From: Streptosporangium sp. NBC_01756
Lineage (GTDB): Bacteria > Actinomycetota > Actinomycetes > Streptosporangiales > Streptosporangiaceae
Assembly (NCBI RefSeq): GCF_035917975.1
Contig: NZ_CP109130.1
Location: forward strand, 434,001 to 498,000
Direction of reading: 5' to 3'
DNA: 64,000 nt
Shown: positions 1 to 7,791 of the stretch, piece after piece
Layout of the letters: the number at the start of each line of letters is the position of its first letter
Position numbering within the stretch: the stretch's first letter is position 1
Notes under the pieces: model-generated
Told to the model about the DNA's origin: nothing
Database searches by the model: none
What the model saw: the letters and a program-made list of their open reading frames with translations, nothing else
Made by a program: the position numbers and the translations under genes

Positions 1-344
1 CAGCCCGCCTCGTCGCGCTCGCACCTGACCGGAGCCGTCGGCGGTTCGGCGTCCGTGATCGGCGTGTCGGCGCAGAGGGCGTCGCCGAACGTGCCGCGGT
101 CGACTCTCAGCTCCACCTGCCGGCCTTCCGGAGAGACGTAGAAGGCCCCGAACCCGTCTTCTCCGACCCCGCCGATCGACTGCTCGGCCAACTCGTAGCC
201 CGGCAGGTCGACCACATAGACCAGGTCCGGGGCCACACCCTGCGCCCGCACCCGGTCCAGCGCGTCCTGGCTGAGCGACGCCTCCGAGCCGCAACCGGAC
301 ACGAACATCCCGAGGAGCACGAGAGGGACAAGACGACGCTTCAT
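1..344 (-). CDS. Putative lipoprotein, 3' end beyond the window
   Basis: The reading frame begins at an ATG at 344, about 6 bases after an AGGAGA ribosome site, and runs off the left edge, so at least 114 residues are seen. The N-terminus is a short basic and hydrophobic signal followed by VSGC at residues 17-20, a lipobox that predicts lipidation and surface anchoring. The remainder has no domain I recognise. A later ATG-like position in another frame is a shadow; the lipobox fixes this frame. Function unknown. Confidence 0.7.
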   Translation of the reverse strand, partial: MKRRLVPLVLLGMFVSGCGSEASLSQDALDRVRAQGVAPDLVYVVDLPGYELAEQSIGGVGEDGFGAFYVSPEGRQVELRVDRGTFGDALCADTPITDAEPPTAPVRCERDEAG

Positions 345-413
345 CACATCTCCTTGAGCGTGGACACCCCGCCTTCGGGCGGGAGATCATCATGACCGTG
401 GCGCGATGACCGA

Positions 414-908
414 TCAAATGATCTCTGCGGATGTGCCCGAGTCGCCGTTGACCAGGTAATCGGCAACGAGGTCGCCTAGCCCGATCGGGTAGACGGTCTG
501 GCCGCCGGTGGACAGCTCAGGCAGGGTCCACCAGCGCCAGGCGCGGATGTCGTCGGGCTGGGTCGCTCGTTCAGGGTCAACGTCAGCGGCGCGAACCCGG
601 GCGACGTAATACTTCTCTACCTGCCGTACCGGCCGGCCGCCGACGAGATGTTCCTTGCTGCGGACCGCGAGCTGAGGACCGAGGTCGATGCGCTCAACGC
701 CGAGCTCCTCACGGGCCTCCCGCAACGCGGCCGCCTGGTGGTCCTCGCCGAGCTCCAGCGACCCACCAGGGGTAGCCCAGAAGCCACCATTTTCCTCGTA
801 ACGGAGCAAAAGCAGCCGGTCGTCCTCGTCAAGGACGACGACGCGAGCGGCCTGACGCACAGCAAGGGTGGGCATACCCGCCATTGTTACAGGCCAGATT
901 TTCTCCAC
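414..908 (-). CDS. Nudix hydrolase
   Basis: A 164-residue Nudix protein that would hydrolyse a nucleoside-diphosphate-linked compound in the cytoplasm. A full Nudix box is visible: G-x5-E-x7-RE-x2-EE-x-G-V within about residues 49-72 (it begins GSLELGE and ends REAREELGV). The substrate cannot be read from sequence. The GTG at 908 has GGAG 8 bases upstream; in-frame ATGs at 884 and 875 are alternatives that would leave the domain intact. It stands between a lipoprotein gene and an acyl-CoA dehydrogenase with no sign of shared function. Confidence 0.85.
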   Translation of the reverse strand: MEKIWPVTMAGMPTLAVRQAARVVVLDEDDRLLLLRYEENGGFWATPGGSLELGEDHQAAALREAREELGVERIDLGPQLAVRSKEHLVGGRPVRQVEKYYVARVRAADVDPERATQPDDIRAWRWWTLPELSTGGQTVYPIGLGDLVADYLVNGDSGTSAEII

Positions 909-989
909 CAGGTGGTCTCCGATACATAGGGCGTCCAGGCTCCTCGAATCCCTCGCTCGATATCGCCGACGAATTTCAGACGCGGGACA

Positions 990-2135
990 CTAGCCCTTGG
1001 CGAGGGCGCGGCTGATCACCAGGCGCTGGACCTGGTTGGTGCCTTCGACGATCTGCAGGACCTTGGCCTCGCGCATGTAACGCTCGACCGGGAAGTCCTC
1101 GACGTAGCCGTAGCCGCCCAGGACCTGAACGGCGTCGGTGGTGACCTTCATGCACATGTCGGTGGCGAACAGCTTGGCCATGGCGGCCTGCGTGCCGTAC
1201 GGCCGGCCCGCCTCGCGCAGGCGGGCGGCGTCCAGGTAGAGGGCGCGGGCGGCGGCGATCTGGGTGGCCATGTCGGCGAGCATGAAGCCGATCCCCTGGA
1301 AGTCGACGATGCGCGAGCCGAACTGGCGGCGCTCCCTGGCGTAGGCGCCCGCGGCGTCGAGGGCGGCCTGGGCCACGCCGACGGCGCAGGCGGCGATGCC
1401 GAGCCTGCCGCCGTCCAGGGCGGCCATGGCGATGCGGAAACCCTCACCCTCCGCGCCCAGGAGCGCGTCGGGTACGAGCCGTACCGAGTCGAAGCGCACC
1501 TGGGCGGTCGGTGAGGCCTTCATCCCCATCTTCCGCTCGGGCCGGCCGAACGACAGCCCCTCGGTCCCGGCGGGCACGTGGAAGCAGGAGATGCCGCGCC
1601 CGCCGTCGTCCGCGGTGCGGGCCATCAGGGTGTAGAAGTCGGCGGCGCCCCCGTGGGTGATCCAGGCCTTGACCCCGTCCACGGTGTAGCCGTCGGCGCC
1701 GGGCACGGCGCGGGTGGCCAGGGCGGCGGCGTCGGACCCGGACTGGGGCTCCGACAGGCAGTAGGCGCCCAGCCACTCACCGCCGAGCATGTCCGGCAGC
1801 AGCGCGGCGCGCTGTTCGGGGGTGCCGTAGGCGGCGACGGGGAAGCACGACAGGGTGTGCACCGACAGGCCGAGGCCGACCGCCAGCCAGCCGGCGGCGA
1901 GCTCCTCGATCACCTGGAGGTAGACCTCGTACGGCTGCGCCGCGCCACCGTGCTCCTCGGGGTAGGGCAGTCCGAGCAGCCCGGCCCGGCCGAGGGTGGT
2001 GAACACCTCGCGGGGGAAGCGCCCGGCGGACTCGTCGGCCGACGCCCGGGGCGCGACCTCCTTGGCGATCAGATCACGGACCAGCTCCAGCAGGTCGTGA
2101 GCCTCGGCGGTCGGCAGCACACGCTCAACGGTCAA
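990..2135 (-). CDS. Acyl-CoA dehydrogenase
   Basis: A 381-residue flavoenzyme of normal family length that would oxidise an acyl-CoA to the 2-enoyl-CoA. The FAD-contacting stretch YCLSEPQSGSDAA lies in the N-terminal half. The C-terminal motif QIVEGTNQVQR carries the glutamate that acts as catalytic base in the short- and medium-chain group. The start is a TTG at 2135, supported by GGAGTGAG at 2141-2148. It follows the M24 peptidase by 78 bases on the same strand. Chain-length specificity is not predictable. Confidence 0.92.
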   Translation of the reverse strand: MTVERVLPTAEAHDLLELVRDLIAKEVAPRASADESAGRFPREVFTTLGRAGLLGLPYPEEHGGAAQPYEVYLQVIEELAAGWLAVGLGLSVHTLSCFPVAAYGTPEQRAALLPDMLGGEWLGAYCLSEPQSGSDAAALATRAVPGADGYTVDGVKAWITHGGAADFYTLMARTADDGGRGISCFHVPAGTEGLSFGRPERKMGMKASPTAQVRFDSVRLVPDALLGAEGEGFRIAMAALDGGRLGIAACAVGVAQAALDAAGAYARERRQFGSRIVDFQGIGFMLADMATQIAAARALYLDAARLREAGRPYGTQAAMAKLFATDMCMKVTTDAVQVLGGYGYVEDFPVERYMREAKVLQIVEGTNQVQRLVISRALAKG

Positions 2136-2213
2136 CTCTGCTCACTCCAGATCGTGGAAGTGGACGACAATCGGGGCGACCGGGATCGCCGGTCATCCCG
2201 ATTGTGGCACTTG

Positions 2214-3329
2214 TTACACGATGACGAGTTCGCGAGGCCGGTGGTTGACCCGCTCGCCCCCCTCCTCGGTGCAGACCAGGATGTCCTCGATGCGGGCGCC
2301 GTGGGCCCCGCGCAGGTAGATGCCCGGCTCGACGGAGAAGGCGAAGCCCGGCGCCAGCGGTTCGGTGTTGCCCGCGACGATGTAGGGCTCCTCGTGGGTC
2401 TCCAGGCCGATGCCGTGGCCGGTGCGGTGGATGAAGCGCTCTCCGTACCCCTCGGCGTCGATCACCTCCCGCGCGGCGGCGTCGATCGCCTCACAGGGGA
2501 CGCCGGGCCGTACGGCCTCGCAGGCGGCCTCCTGGGCGCGCTGGAGCACCTCGTAGTACTTCGCGAAGTCGGAAGGGGGCTCCCCCACGGAGTAGACCCT
2601 GGTGGAGTCGGAGCAGTAGCCGCTGGGCATCTGGCCGCCGATGTCGACCACGACCGGCTCACCGGCCTGGATGACCCGATCGGACAGTTCGTGGTGCGGG
2701 CTGGCGCCGTTGGGCCCGGAGCCGACGATGACGAAGTCGACGGTCGAGTGTCCCGCCGCGACGATCGCCTCGGCGATGTCCCTGCCGACCTCACGCTCGG
2801 TACGGCCGGCCCGCAGGAAGCCGGGCACCTGGGCGTGCACGGCGTCGATCGCGGCACCCGCCTCGCGCAGCGCGGCCACCTCGGCCGGGCTCTTGCGCAT
2901 GCGCAGCCCCCGCAGGACGGTCCCGGCGAGCACCTGTTCGGCACCGGGGATCGCGTCGCGGAAGCGCAACGACTGCATCGCCCACATGCGGTCGGCCAGG
3001 CCCACCTTCGCGACTTCGCCCAGGCGGGCGGCGACGACGGCGTAAGGATCGTCGGTCTCGTCCCAGGGCACGAACTCGATGCCGAGCCTCGACGCCGGCG
3101 AGTGCTCGGCGGCGGCCAGCTCCAGGCGGGGCACCATGAGGAAGGCGTCGCCCTCGGTTGGCAGCACCAGGCAGGTGAGCCGCTCCAGCGGCAGGGCCTC
3201 GTAACCGGTCACGTAACGGAGGTCGGGACTCGGCGTCAGCAGCAGCGCGCCGAGGCCGGCGGCGGCGGTCGCCTCCCGGGCTGCGGCCAGACGGGCGACG
3301 GGATAAAGGTCAGAAGACTCCATTGTCAC
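2214..3329 (-). CDS. M24 family metallopeptidase (Xaa-Pro peptidase type)
   Basis: A creatinase/prolidase-fold peptidase of about 371 residues. The N-terminal third is a creatinase-like domain. The catalytic pita-bread domain shows the metal ligands in order: the two aspartates in VVDIGGQMPSGYCSDS, the histidine in HRTGHGIGLETHEEP, and the glutamates in EPGIY and RIEDI. It probably removes residues from proline-containing peptides in the cytoplasm. A TTG at 3338 gives the longest frame, but TAGATT at 3337-3342 lies exactly 7 bases before the GTG at 3329, which suggests a leaderless start there; the ATG at 3323 is also possible. Confidence 0.9.
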   Translation of the reverse strand: MTMESSDLYPVARLAAAREATAAAGLGALLLTPSPDLRYVTGYEALPLERLTCLVLPTEGDAFLMVPRLELAAAEHSPASRLGIEFVPWDETDDPYAVVAARLGEVAKVGLADRMWAMQSLRFRDAIPGAEQVLAGTVLRGLRMRKSPAEVAALREAGAAIDAVHAQVPGFLRAGRTEREVGRDIAEAIVAAGHSTVDFVIVGSGPNGASPHHELSDRVIQAGEPVVVDIGGQMPSGYCSDSTRVYSVGEPPSDFAKYYEVLQRAQEAACEAVRPGVPCEAIDAAAREVIDAEGYGERFIHRTGHGIGLETHEEPYIVAGNTEPLAPGFAFSVEPGIYLRGAHGARIEDILVCTEEGGERVNHRPRELVIV

Positions 3330-3336
3330 GCCAACC

Positions 3337-3342
3337 AATCTA
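3337..3342 (-). promoter_or_regulatory. -10 element for leaderless M24 peptidase transcript
   Basis: TAGATT followed by 7 bases and GTG (3329). This TANNNT-N7-RTG arrangement recurs before many genes of the window and fits leaderless initiation. Confidence 0.5.
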
Positions 3343-3500
3343 ATCCCGGACGCGTCATCATCACAGGCGGCCCCGGCGGCTACGAGAAAGTCCCAGGAAA
3401 AGTAGCCGGACCGGCCACGACATCACTACACTCTGTCAAAGGACGATTACATTTTGTCTCCAGAATGTCCGTAAGACCCCACATTTTGAGAGCGAGCTAC

Positions 3501-4790
3501 ATGGTCGGCGTAGTGGGCGGCCACCAGCCCCCCCTCCACCCACGAAACGACCACGTGACCGGTTCCGCCCCGCTGACCGCGGCAGAGATGGTGCAGCGGT
3601 TGCGCGGAGAGCTGGACGAGCACATGGCCGTGGAACGACAACTTCTCACCGCGCGACTGGCACGCGCCGAACGACTCGGCGACCTCGGCTGGGCCGAGTG
3701 GAACCTCCAGACCGGAGAGTCCGCCTGGTCCGACCAGACCTATGCCATCTTCGGCCGCGATCCCGACGAGGGCCCCATCCACCTGCGCGACCTGGCAGGC
3801 CATGTCGACGCGGCCGACCGGACAGAGCTGGACCGGCTGCTCCGGACCGTGGTGCACGGCGCCGCGGCCGGACAGGCCGAGTTCCGCATCCACCGCCGAG
3901 GAGAGGTCCGCAACCTGCGTGCGGCCCTGGACCTCGTGACGGCCGGTGGGCACAGCGCCGTGCACGGAGTGATCCAGGACATCACCGGCCGCCGCCGCGC
4001 CGAGCGGGTCGTGTCCGAGTCCCGGCGCCAGCTTCTGGAGGTGCGCGAACAGGCGGCCGAGGAGCGGCACCTCACCGGGGCGCTGCGGGACGCGATCATG
4101 CCCGACTTCGGGGACGCCGCCGACCTGCCCAATGCGCGGATCAATGTCCGTTACATCCCGGCGGGCAAGACGGGCGGCCTCGGCGGCGACTGGTACGACA
4201 CCACCGTCCTGCCCGACGGCCGGGTGGTGCTGACCATCGGCGACGTGGCCGGACACAGCCTGCCCGCGATCGCCCAGATGTCGCGCCTCCGGCACGCGCT
4301 GGTCGGCCTGGCCATGACGGGCGAGTCCTCCGACAAACTGCTGACCTGGCTCAACGTCCTGGTCATCCACCGATTGGCGGAGACCACCGCGACCGCGCTC
4401 ATCGGCCACCTCGATCCGGCCACCGGCCTGTTCACCTGGAGCCAGGCCGGTCATCCCGCACCGATCCTGATCCGGGACGGGGTGGCCGTCCAGCTCGATC
4501 CGCCCAGCGGGGTGCTGCTGGGGGCCACGCTCGCGGTGCCGTACGAACCGGCCAGCGTGGAGCTGCTGGCGGGGGATCTGCTGCTGCTGTTCACCGACGG
4601 GCTGATCGAGCGGCGGTCCCGCGACATCGACGAGGGGCTCGCCCTGGCCCTGACGGCGGCGGCGGACCTCACCGGAGACGACCTGGAGACGGGGCTGGAC
4701 CGGCTGATCCAGGCGGTCGGCGGCCCCAACCCCGAAGACGACACCTGCGTGCTCGCGATCGGAGTGCTTGGTCGAGGCGTGCTTGGTTAA
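3501..4790 (+). CDS. PAS domain-containing SpoIIE/PP2C serine phosphatase
   Basis: A cytoplasmic signalling phosphatase of about 429 residues. A short helical N-terminus leads into a PAS fold (about residues 55-160, around GWAEWNLQTGESAWS), a connecting helix, and a SpoIIE-type PP2C domain. The metal-binding signatures GGDWYD, IGDVAGH, LLLFTDGL and EDDTC are all present, so it should be active. Such proteins usually dephosphorylate an anti-sigma-factor antagonist in response to a PAS signal; no such partner lies nearby. The ATG at 3501 is favoured; ATG 3465 and GTG 3555 remain possible, as no strong ribosome site decides. It abuts the next gene directly. Confidence 0.87.
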   Translation: MVGVVGGHQPPLHPRNDHVTGSAPLTAAEMVQRLRGELDEHMAVERQLLTARLARAERLGDLGWAEWNLQTGESAWSDQTYAIFGRDPDEGPIHLRDLAGHVDAADRTELDRLLRTVVHGAAAGQAEFRIHRRGEVRNLRAALDLVTAGGHSAVHGVIQDITGRRRAERVVSESRRQLLEVREQAAEERHLTGALRDAIMPDFGDAADLPNARINVRYIPAGKTGGLGGDWYDTTVLPDGRVVLTIGDVAGHSLPAIAQMSRLRHALVGLAMTGESSDKLLTWLNVLVIHRLAETTATALIGHLDPATGLFTWSQAGHPAPILIRDGVAVQLDPPSGVLLGATLAVPYEPASVELLAGDLLLLFTDGLIERRSRDIDEGLALALTAAADLTGDDLETGLDRLIQAVGGPNPEDDTCVLAIGVLGRGVLG

Positions 4791-5711
4791 ATGGTCGGCA
4801 TGCCTGGGCTGATGCTTCTCGACACCCCCTCCCTCTACTTCCGCGCCTTCTACGGAGTGCCGGAGTCGATCACCGCTCCCGACGGGATGCCGGTCAACGC
4901 GGTCCGCGGTCTCATCGACATGATCGCCATGCTGGTCCGGCAGCACTCCCCCGGCGAGCTGGTGGCATGCATGGACGCCGACTGGCGTCCGGCCTTCCGC
5001 GTCTCGGCGATCCCGACCTACAAAGCGCACCGGGTCGCCTCGGGCGACGTCGAGGAGATCCCCGACACGCTCGCCCCGCAGGTTCCGGTGATCGAGCGCG
5101 TGCTCGACGCGGTGGGCATCGCCCGCGTCGGCGTGCCCGGCTACGAAGCCGACGACGTGATGGGCACGCTCGCCGTCCGGGCCAAGGGGCAGGTCGACAT
5201 CGTCACCGGAGATCGGGACATGTTCCAGCTGGTGGACGACGCCCAGCCCATCCGGGTCCTCTACATAGCCAGGGGGGTCAAGAACCTCGAACTCGTCGAC
5301 GAGGGCGTCGTGGCCGCCAAATACGGCGTCCCCGGCCGCTCCTACGCCGACTTCGCCACCTTGCGCGGCGACCCCAGCGACGGCCTGCCCGGTGTGCCGG
5401 GGGTCGGCGACAAGACCGCGGCCACGTTGATCACCCGGTTCGGCTCACTGGAAGCACTGCTCAGAGCCGTGGACTCCGGCGGTGACCTGACCGCCGGTCA
5501 GCGCGCCAAGCTGAGTGCGGCCCGTGACTACCTCCGGGTCGCCCCAGCGGTGGTCCAGGTCGTCCGTGACGTACCGGTCCCGGAGCTGGATCTCACCCTT
5601 CCCGGCAGGGCGCGCGACCCCCAGGCGCTCACCGCGCTGGCCGAACGCTACGGCCTGGTCAGCCCTCTGGGCCGGCTGGCCGAGGCACTCGCGCAGACGT
5701 CCGCGGGCTGA
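4791..5711 (+). CDS. 5'-3' exonuclease (PolA N-terminal/FEN type)
   Basis: A 306-residue stand-alone homologue of the 5' nuclease domain of DNA polymerase I, expected to trim 5' flaps or ends. The acidic metal-site residues are visible in LLDTPSLYFRAF, YEADDVMGTLA and DIVTGDRDMFQLV. The helix-hairpin-helix region follows at GLPGVPGVGDKTA. The ATG at 4791 touches the TAA of the phosphatase gene; ATG 4800, nine bases later, is an equally plausible start that would begin MPGLMLLD. Actinobacterial genomes often keep this gene close to the Ski2-like helicase, as here. Confidence 0.92.
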   Translation: MVGMPGLMLLDTPSLYFRAFYGVPESITAPDGMPVNAVRGLIDMIAMLVRQHSPGELVACMDADWRPAFRVSAIPTYKAHRVASGDVEEIPDTLAPQVPVIERVLDAVGIARVGVPGYEADDVMGTLAVRAKGQVDIVTGDRDMFQLVDDAQPIRVLYIARGVKNLELVDEGVVAAKYGVPGRSYADFATLRGDPSDGLPGVPGVGDKTAATLITRFGSLEALLRAVDSGGDLTAGQRAKLSAARDYLRVAPAVVQVVRDVPVPELDLTLPGRARDPQALTALAERYGLVSPLGRLAEALAQTSAG

Positions 5712-5823
5712 GTCGCCGCGGTCCCGGTCCGGCCAGGGTGTCCGGCCCTCCGGGCGGGCGGCCACCCAGCCCGTGACCTGCCCGGAAGAGCCGTCAGGTG
5801 GGGCGGGCGCGGCAGCGGGGCGG

Positions 5824-5829
5824 TAGGTT
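5824..5829 (+). promoter_or_regulatory. -10 element for leaderless RNB gene
   Basis: TAGGTT lies 7 bases before the GTG at 5837, with no purine-rich ribosome site in between. Confidence 0.5.
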
Positions 5830-5836
5830 GACTGCC

Positions 5837-7273
5837 GTGCCTGCCAAGAGCATCCGGGTGCCCGGAGCATCCCATCCCCGGCTCGACGACGGGTTCGAAC
5901 GGATCCGCCGGGAGCTGCGGCTGCCGGCCGGGTTCCCCCGGGCTGTGACCGACGAGGCCGAGTGGGTCGCCGAGGTGCCCGCGTTGCCCACGCTGGACCG
6001 GACCGACCTGCCGTTGATCACCATCGATCCGCCCGGGTCCATGGACCTGGACCAGGCCATGCACCTGGAGGAGCGCCCCGGCGGCTACCGCGTCTGGTAC
6101 GCGGTAGCCGACGTCGCGGCATTCGTACGGCCGGGCGGGACGATCGACGCCGAGGCCCGCAGCCGCGGCGAGACCGTCTACCTGCCCGACCACCGGGTGC
6201 CGCTGTATCCGGCGATCCTGTCGGAGGGCGCCGCCAGCCTGCTGCCGGGGGTCACCAGGCCTGCCGCGCTGTGGTGCGTCGACCTGGACGCCGACGGTCA
6301 GACCGTGGGTGCCGACGTGACCCGGGCTCTGGTGCGCAGCCGGGAGCGGCTTGACTACGACTACGTGCAGGCGGCGGTGGACACCGGCACCGCCGACGGT
6401 ACGTTGCGGCTGCTGGCCGAGATCGGCCGGCTCCGGCTCGCCCTGGAACGGGCCAGGGGCGGGGTCACCCTGCCGAAGCCCGAGCAGGAGGTCGTCCCCG
6501 TCTCCGGCGGCTACCGGGTGGAGCTGCGCGCCTCTCTGCAGGCCGGGTCCTGGAACGCCCAGATCTCGCTGCTCACCGGCATGGCCGCCGCCTCGATGAT
6601 GCTGGACGCCGAGATCGGCCTGCTGCGGGTGCTCCCGCCCGCCCCGGCCGAGCAGGTCGCCCGGGTTCGCCGGGTGGCCGCCGCGCTCGGCGTGCCGTGG
6701 CCGGAGGACGCCGCCTACGGCGACGTCGTGCACGGGCTCGACCCGAAGGTCCCCGGGCAGGTGGCCTTCCTGAACGAGTCCACGGTCCTGCTGCGCGGGG
6801 CCGGATATGTGGCCTTCAACGGCGAACCACCCGCCCAGGCGGACCATGCGGCGGTGGCCGCGCCGTACGCGCACGTGACCGCGCCGCTGCGCCGCCTCAT
6901 CGACCGCTACGCCACCGAGATCTGCCTGTCGGTCGCGGCGGGCGAGCCGGTTCCCGAGGAGATCCAGAAGGCCATGGGCGAACTGCCCGGCATCATGCAC
7001 ACGACGGGGCGGCGCGCGAGCGCCGTCGAGCGAGCGTGTGTGGACCTCGTGGAGGCGTTCGTACTGCGGGAGCGGGTGGGCCAGACGTTCGAGGCGGTGG
7101 TGATCGACGTGGACGACGGGCACGCGTCGGGGCAGGTGCAGATCGACGATCCCGCGGTGGTGGCCCGTTGCGACGGCGAGGGGCTCGAACTGGGCAAGCC
7201 GGTCCAGGTGCGGCTGACCCGCGCCGACCCGGCCACCCGTGAGGTCCGCTTCACCGTCTTCGACTCTCGGTAG
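5837..7273 (+). CDS. RNB-domain exoribonuclease (RNase II/R family, short form)
   Basis: A 478-residue protein consisting almost entirely of an RNB catalytic domain. The Mg-binding aspartates are in TIDPPGSMDLDQAMH (D64, D70, D72), followed by the family motif YAVADVAAFV and, further on, TAPLRRLIDRY. It lacks the cold-shock domains of RNase R, so it is the short actinobacterial form. The predicted role is processive 3'-5' RNA degradation. The GTG at 5837 is chosen for its leaderless -10. It converges on HelY, an RNA-helicase-type protein, with hairpins in between. Confidence 0.9.
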   Translation: MPAKSIRVPGASHPRLDDGFERIRRELRLPAGFPRAVTDEAEWVAEVPALPTLDRTDLPLITIDPPGSMDLDQAMHLEERPGGYRVWYAVADVAAFVRPGGTIDAEARSRGETVYLPDHRVPLYPAILSEGAASLLPGVTRPAALWCVDLDADGQTVGADVTRALVRSRERLDYDYVQAAVDTGTADGTLRLLAEIGRLRLALERARGGVTLPKPEQEVVPVSGGYRVELRASLQAGSWNAQISLLTGMAAASMMLDAEIGLLRVLPPAPAEQVARVRRVAAALGVPWPEDAAYGDVVHGLDPKVPGQVAFLNESTVLLRGAGYVAFNGEPPAQADHAAVAAPYAHVTAPLRRLIDRYATEICLSVAAGEPVPEEIQKAMGELPGIMHTTGRRASAVERACVDLVEAFVLRERVGQTFEAVVIDVDDGHASGQVQIDDPAVVARCDGEGLELGKPVQVRLTRADPATREVRFTVFDSR

Positions 7274-7274
7274 G

Positions 7275-7293
7275 CGTCTGAGGGCCTCAGACG
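7275..7293 (+). terminator. Hairpin after RNB gene
   Basis: CGTCTGAGG, one base, CCTCAGACG: a perfect 9-bp stem beginning 2 bases after the RNB stop codon. No T-run follows, as is usual in this GC range. Confidence 0.55.
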
Positions 7294-7377
7294 ACCCGGT
7301 CCGGTGGTGCCGTGCCCACCCGGCTCGGCTGCCTCGGTATGCCGACCCGCCGCCGCGGAACCCCGACGGGCCGAGAG

Positions 7378-7417
7378 CCGAGAGGCCGCGTCCGGGGGCT
7401 CGGACGCGGCCTCTCGG
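7378..7417. terminator. Long bidirectional hairpin between convergent genes
   Basis: A perfect 17-bp stem (7378-7394 with 7401-7417) and a 6-base loop. It lies between the RNB gene and the convergent small membrane protein gene and could end transcription from both sides. Confidence 0.65.
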
Positions 7418-7435
7418 CCACGGGAGAGTGGCGAC

Positions 7436-7603
7436 TTACCTCTTCAGGCTCCACCCCGTGCCGACACCCGCGAGGTGCAACGCGACCGCGACCAGGCCCA
7501 GGAGGACGAGGGTGGCGACGGTCACGACGCTGCCGACGGCCACGCCGGCGAGCTGGAAGATCAGTGCGAGTGCGAACAGGAGTGCGGCGACCAGGGCGAA
7601 CAT
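7436..7603 (-). CDS. Small two-helix membrane protein
   Basis: A 55-residue protein. The longer frame begins at 7654, but a textbook AAGGAGG (7609-7615) lies 5 bases before the ATG at 7603, which settles the start. Two hydrophobic helices (about residues 2-20 and 25-45) are joined by a short glycine/valine turn, and the tail ends in basic WSLKR. This looks like an inner-membrane protein with the C-terminus inside. I recognise no family. It sits alone between the RNB and HelY genes, convergent with the first. Confidence 0.65.
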   Translation of the reverse strand: MFALVAALLFALALIFQLAGVAVGSVVTVATLVLLGLVAVALHLAGVGTGWSLKR

Positions 7604-7745
7604 TCCTACCTCCTTGGGCAGGGGTCCAAAAGGTTCCGCCATGGGGATGTCCACGACGGAAACCCCGGAAACGGCCCCCGAGGTGACGTTGCGCGCACAA
7701 ACCGTGACAAGGTATTGACCGGGCGGTCAGTTGGTCCGGGTTTCC

Positions 7746-7791
7746 GAGCCGGGAGAGCTCAGGTGAGGGAGCCGGGAGAGCTCAGGTGAGG
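7746..7791. repeat. 23-bp perfect tandem duplication over the helY stop codon
   Basis: Two identical 23-base copies (7746-7768 and 7769-7791). The second contains the TGA of helY (7782-7784); the first is an untranslated duplicate that also contains a TGA. Confidence 0.8.

Noticed and set aside
1578-3464. Very long plus-strand open frame running into the PAS/PP2C phosphatase
   Set aside because: It lies opposite the dehydrogenase and M24 genes, which have family motifs. The plus-frame translation is low-complexity Gly/Ala/Val/Arg with no motif until the phosphatase itself begins.
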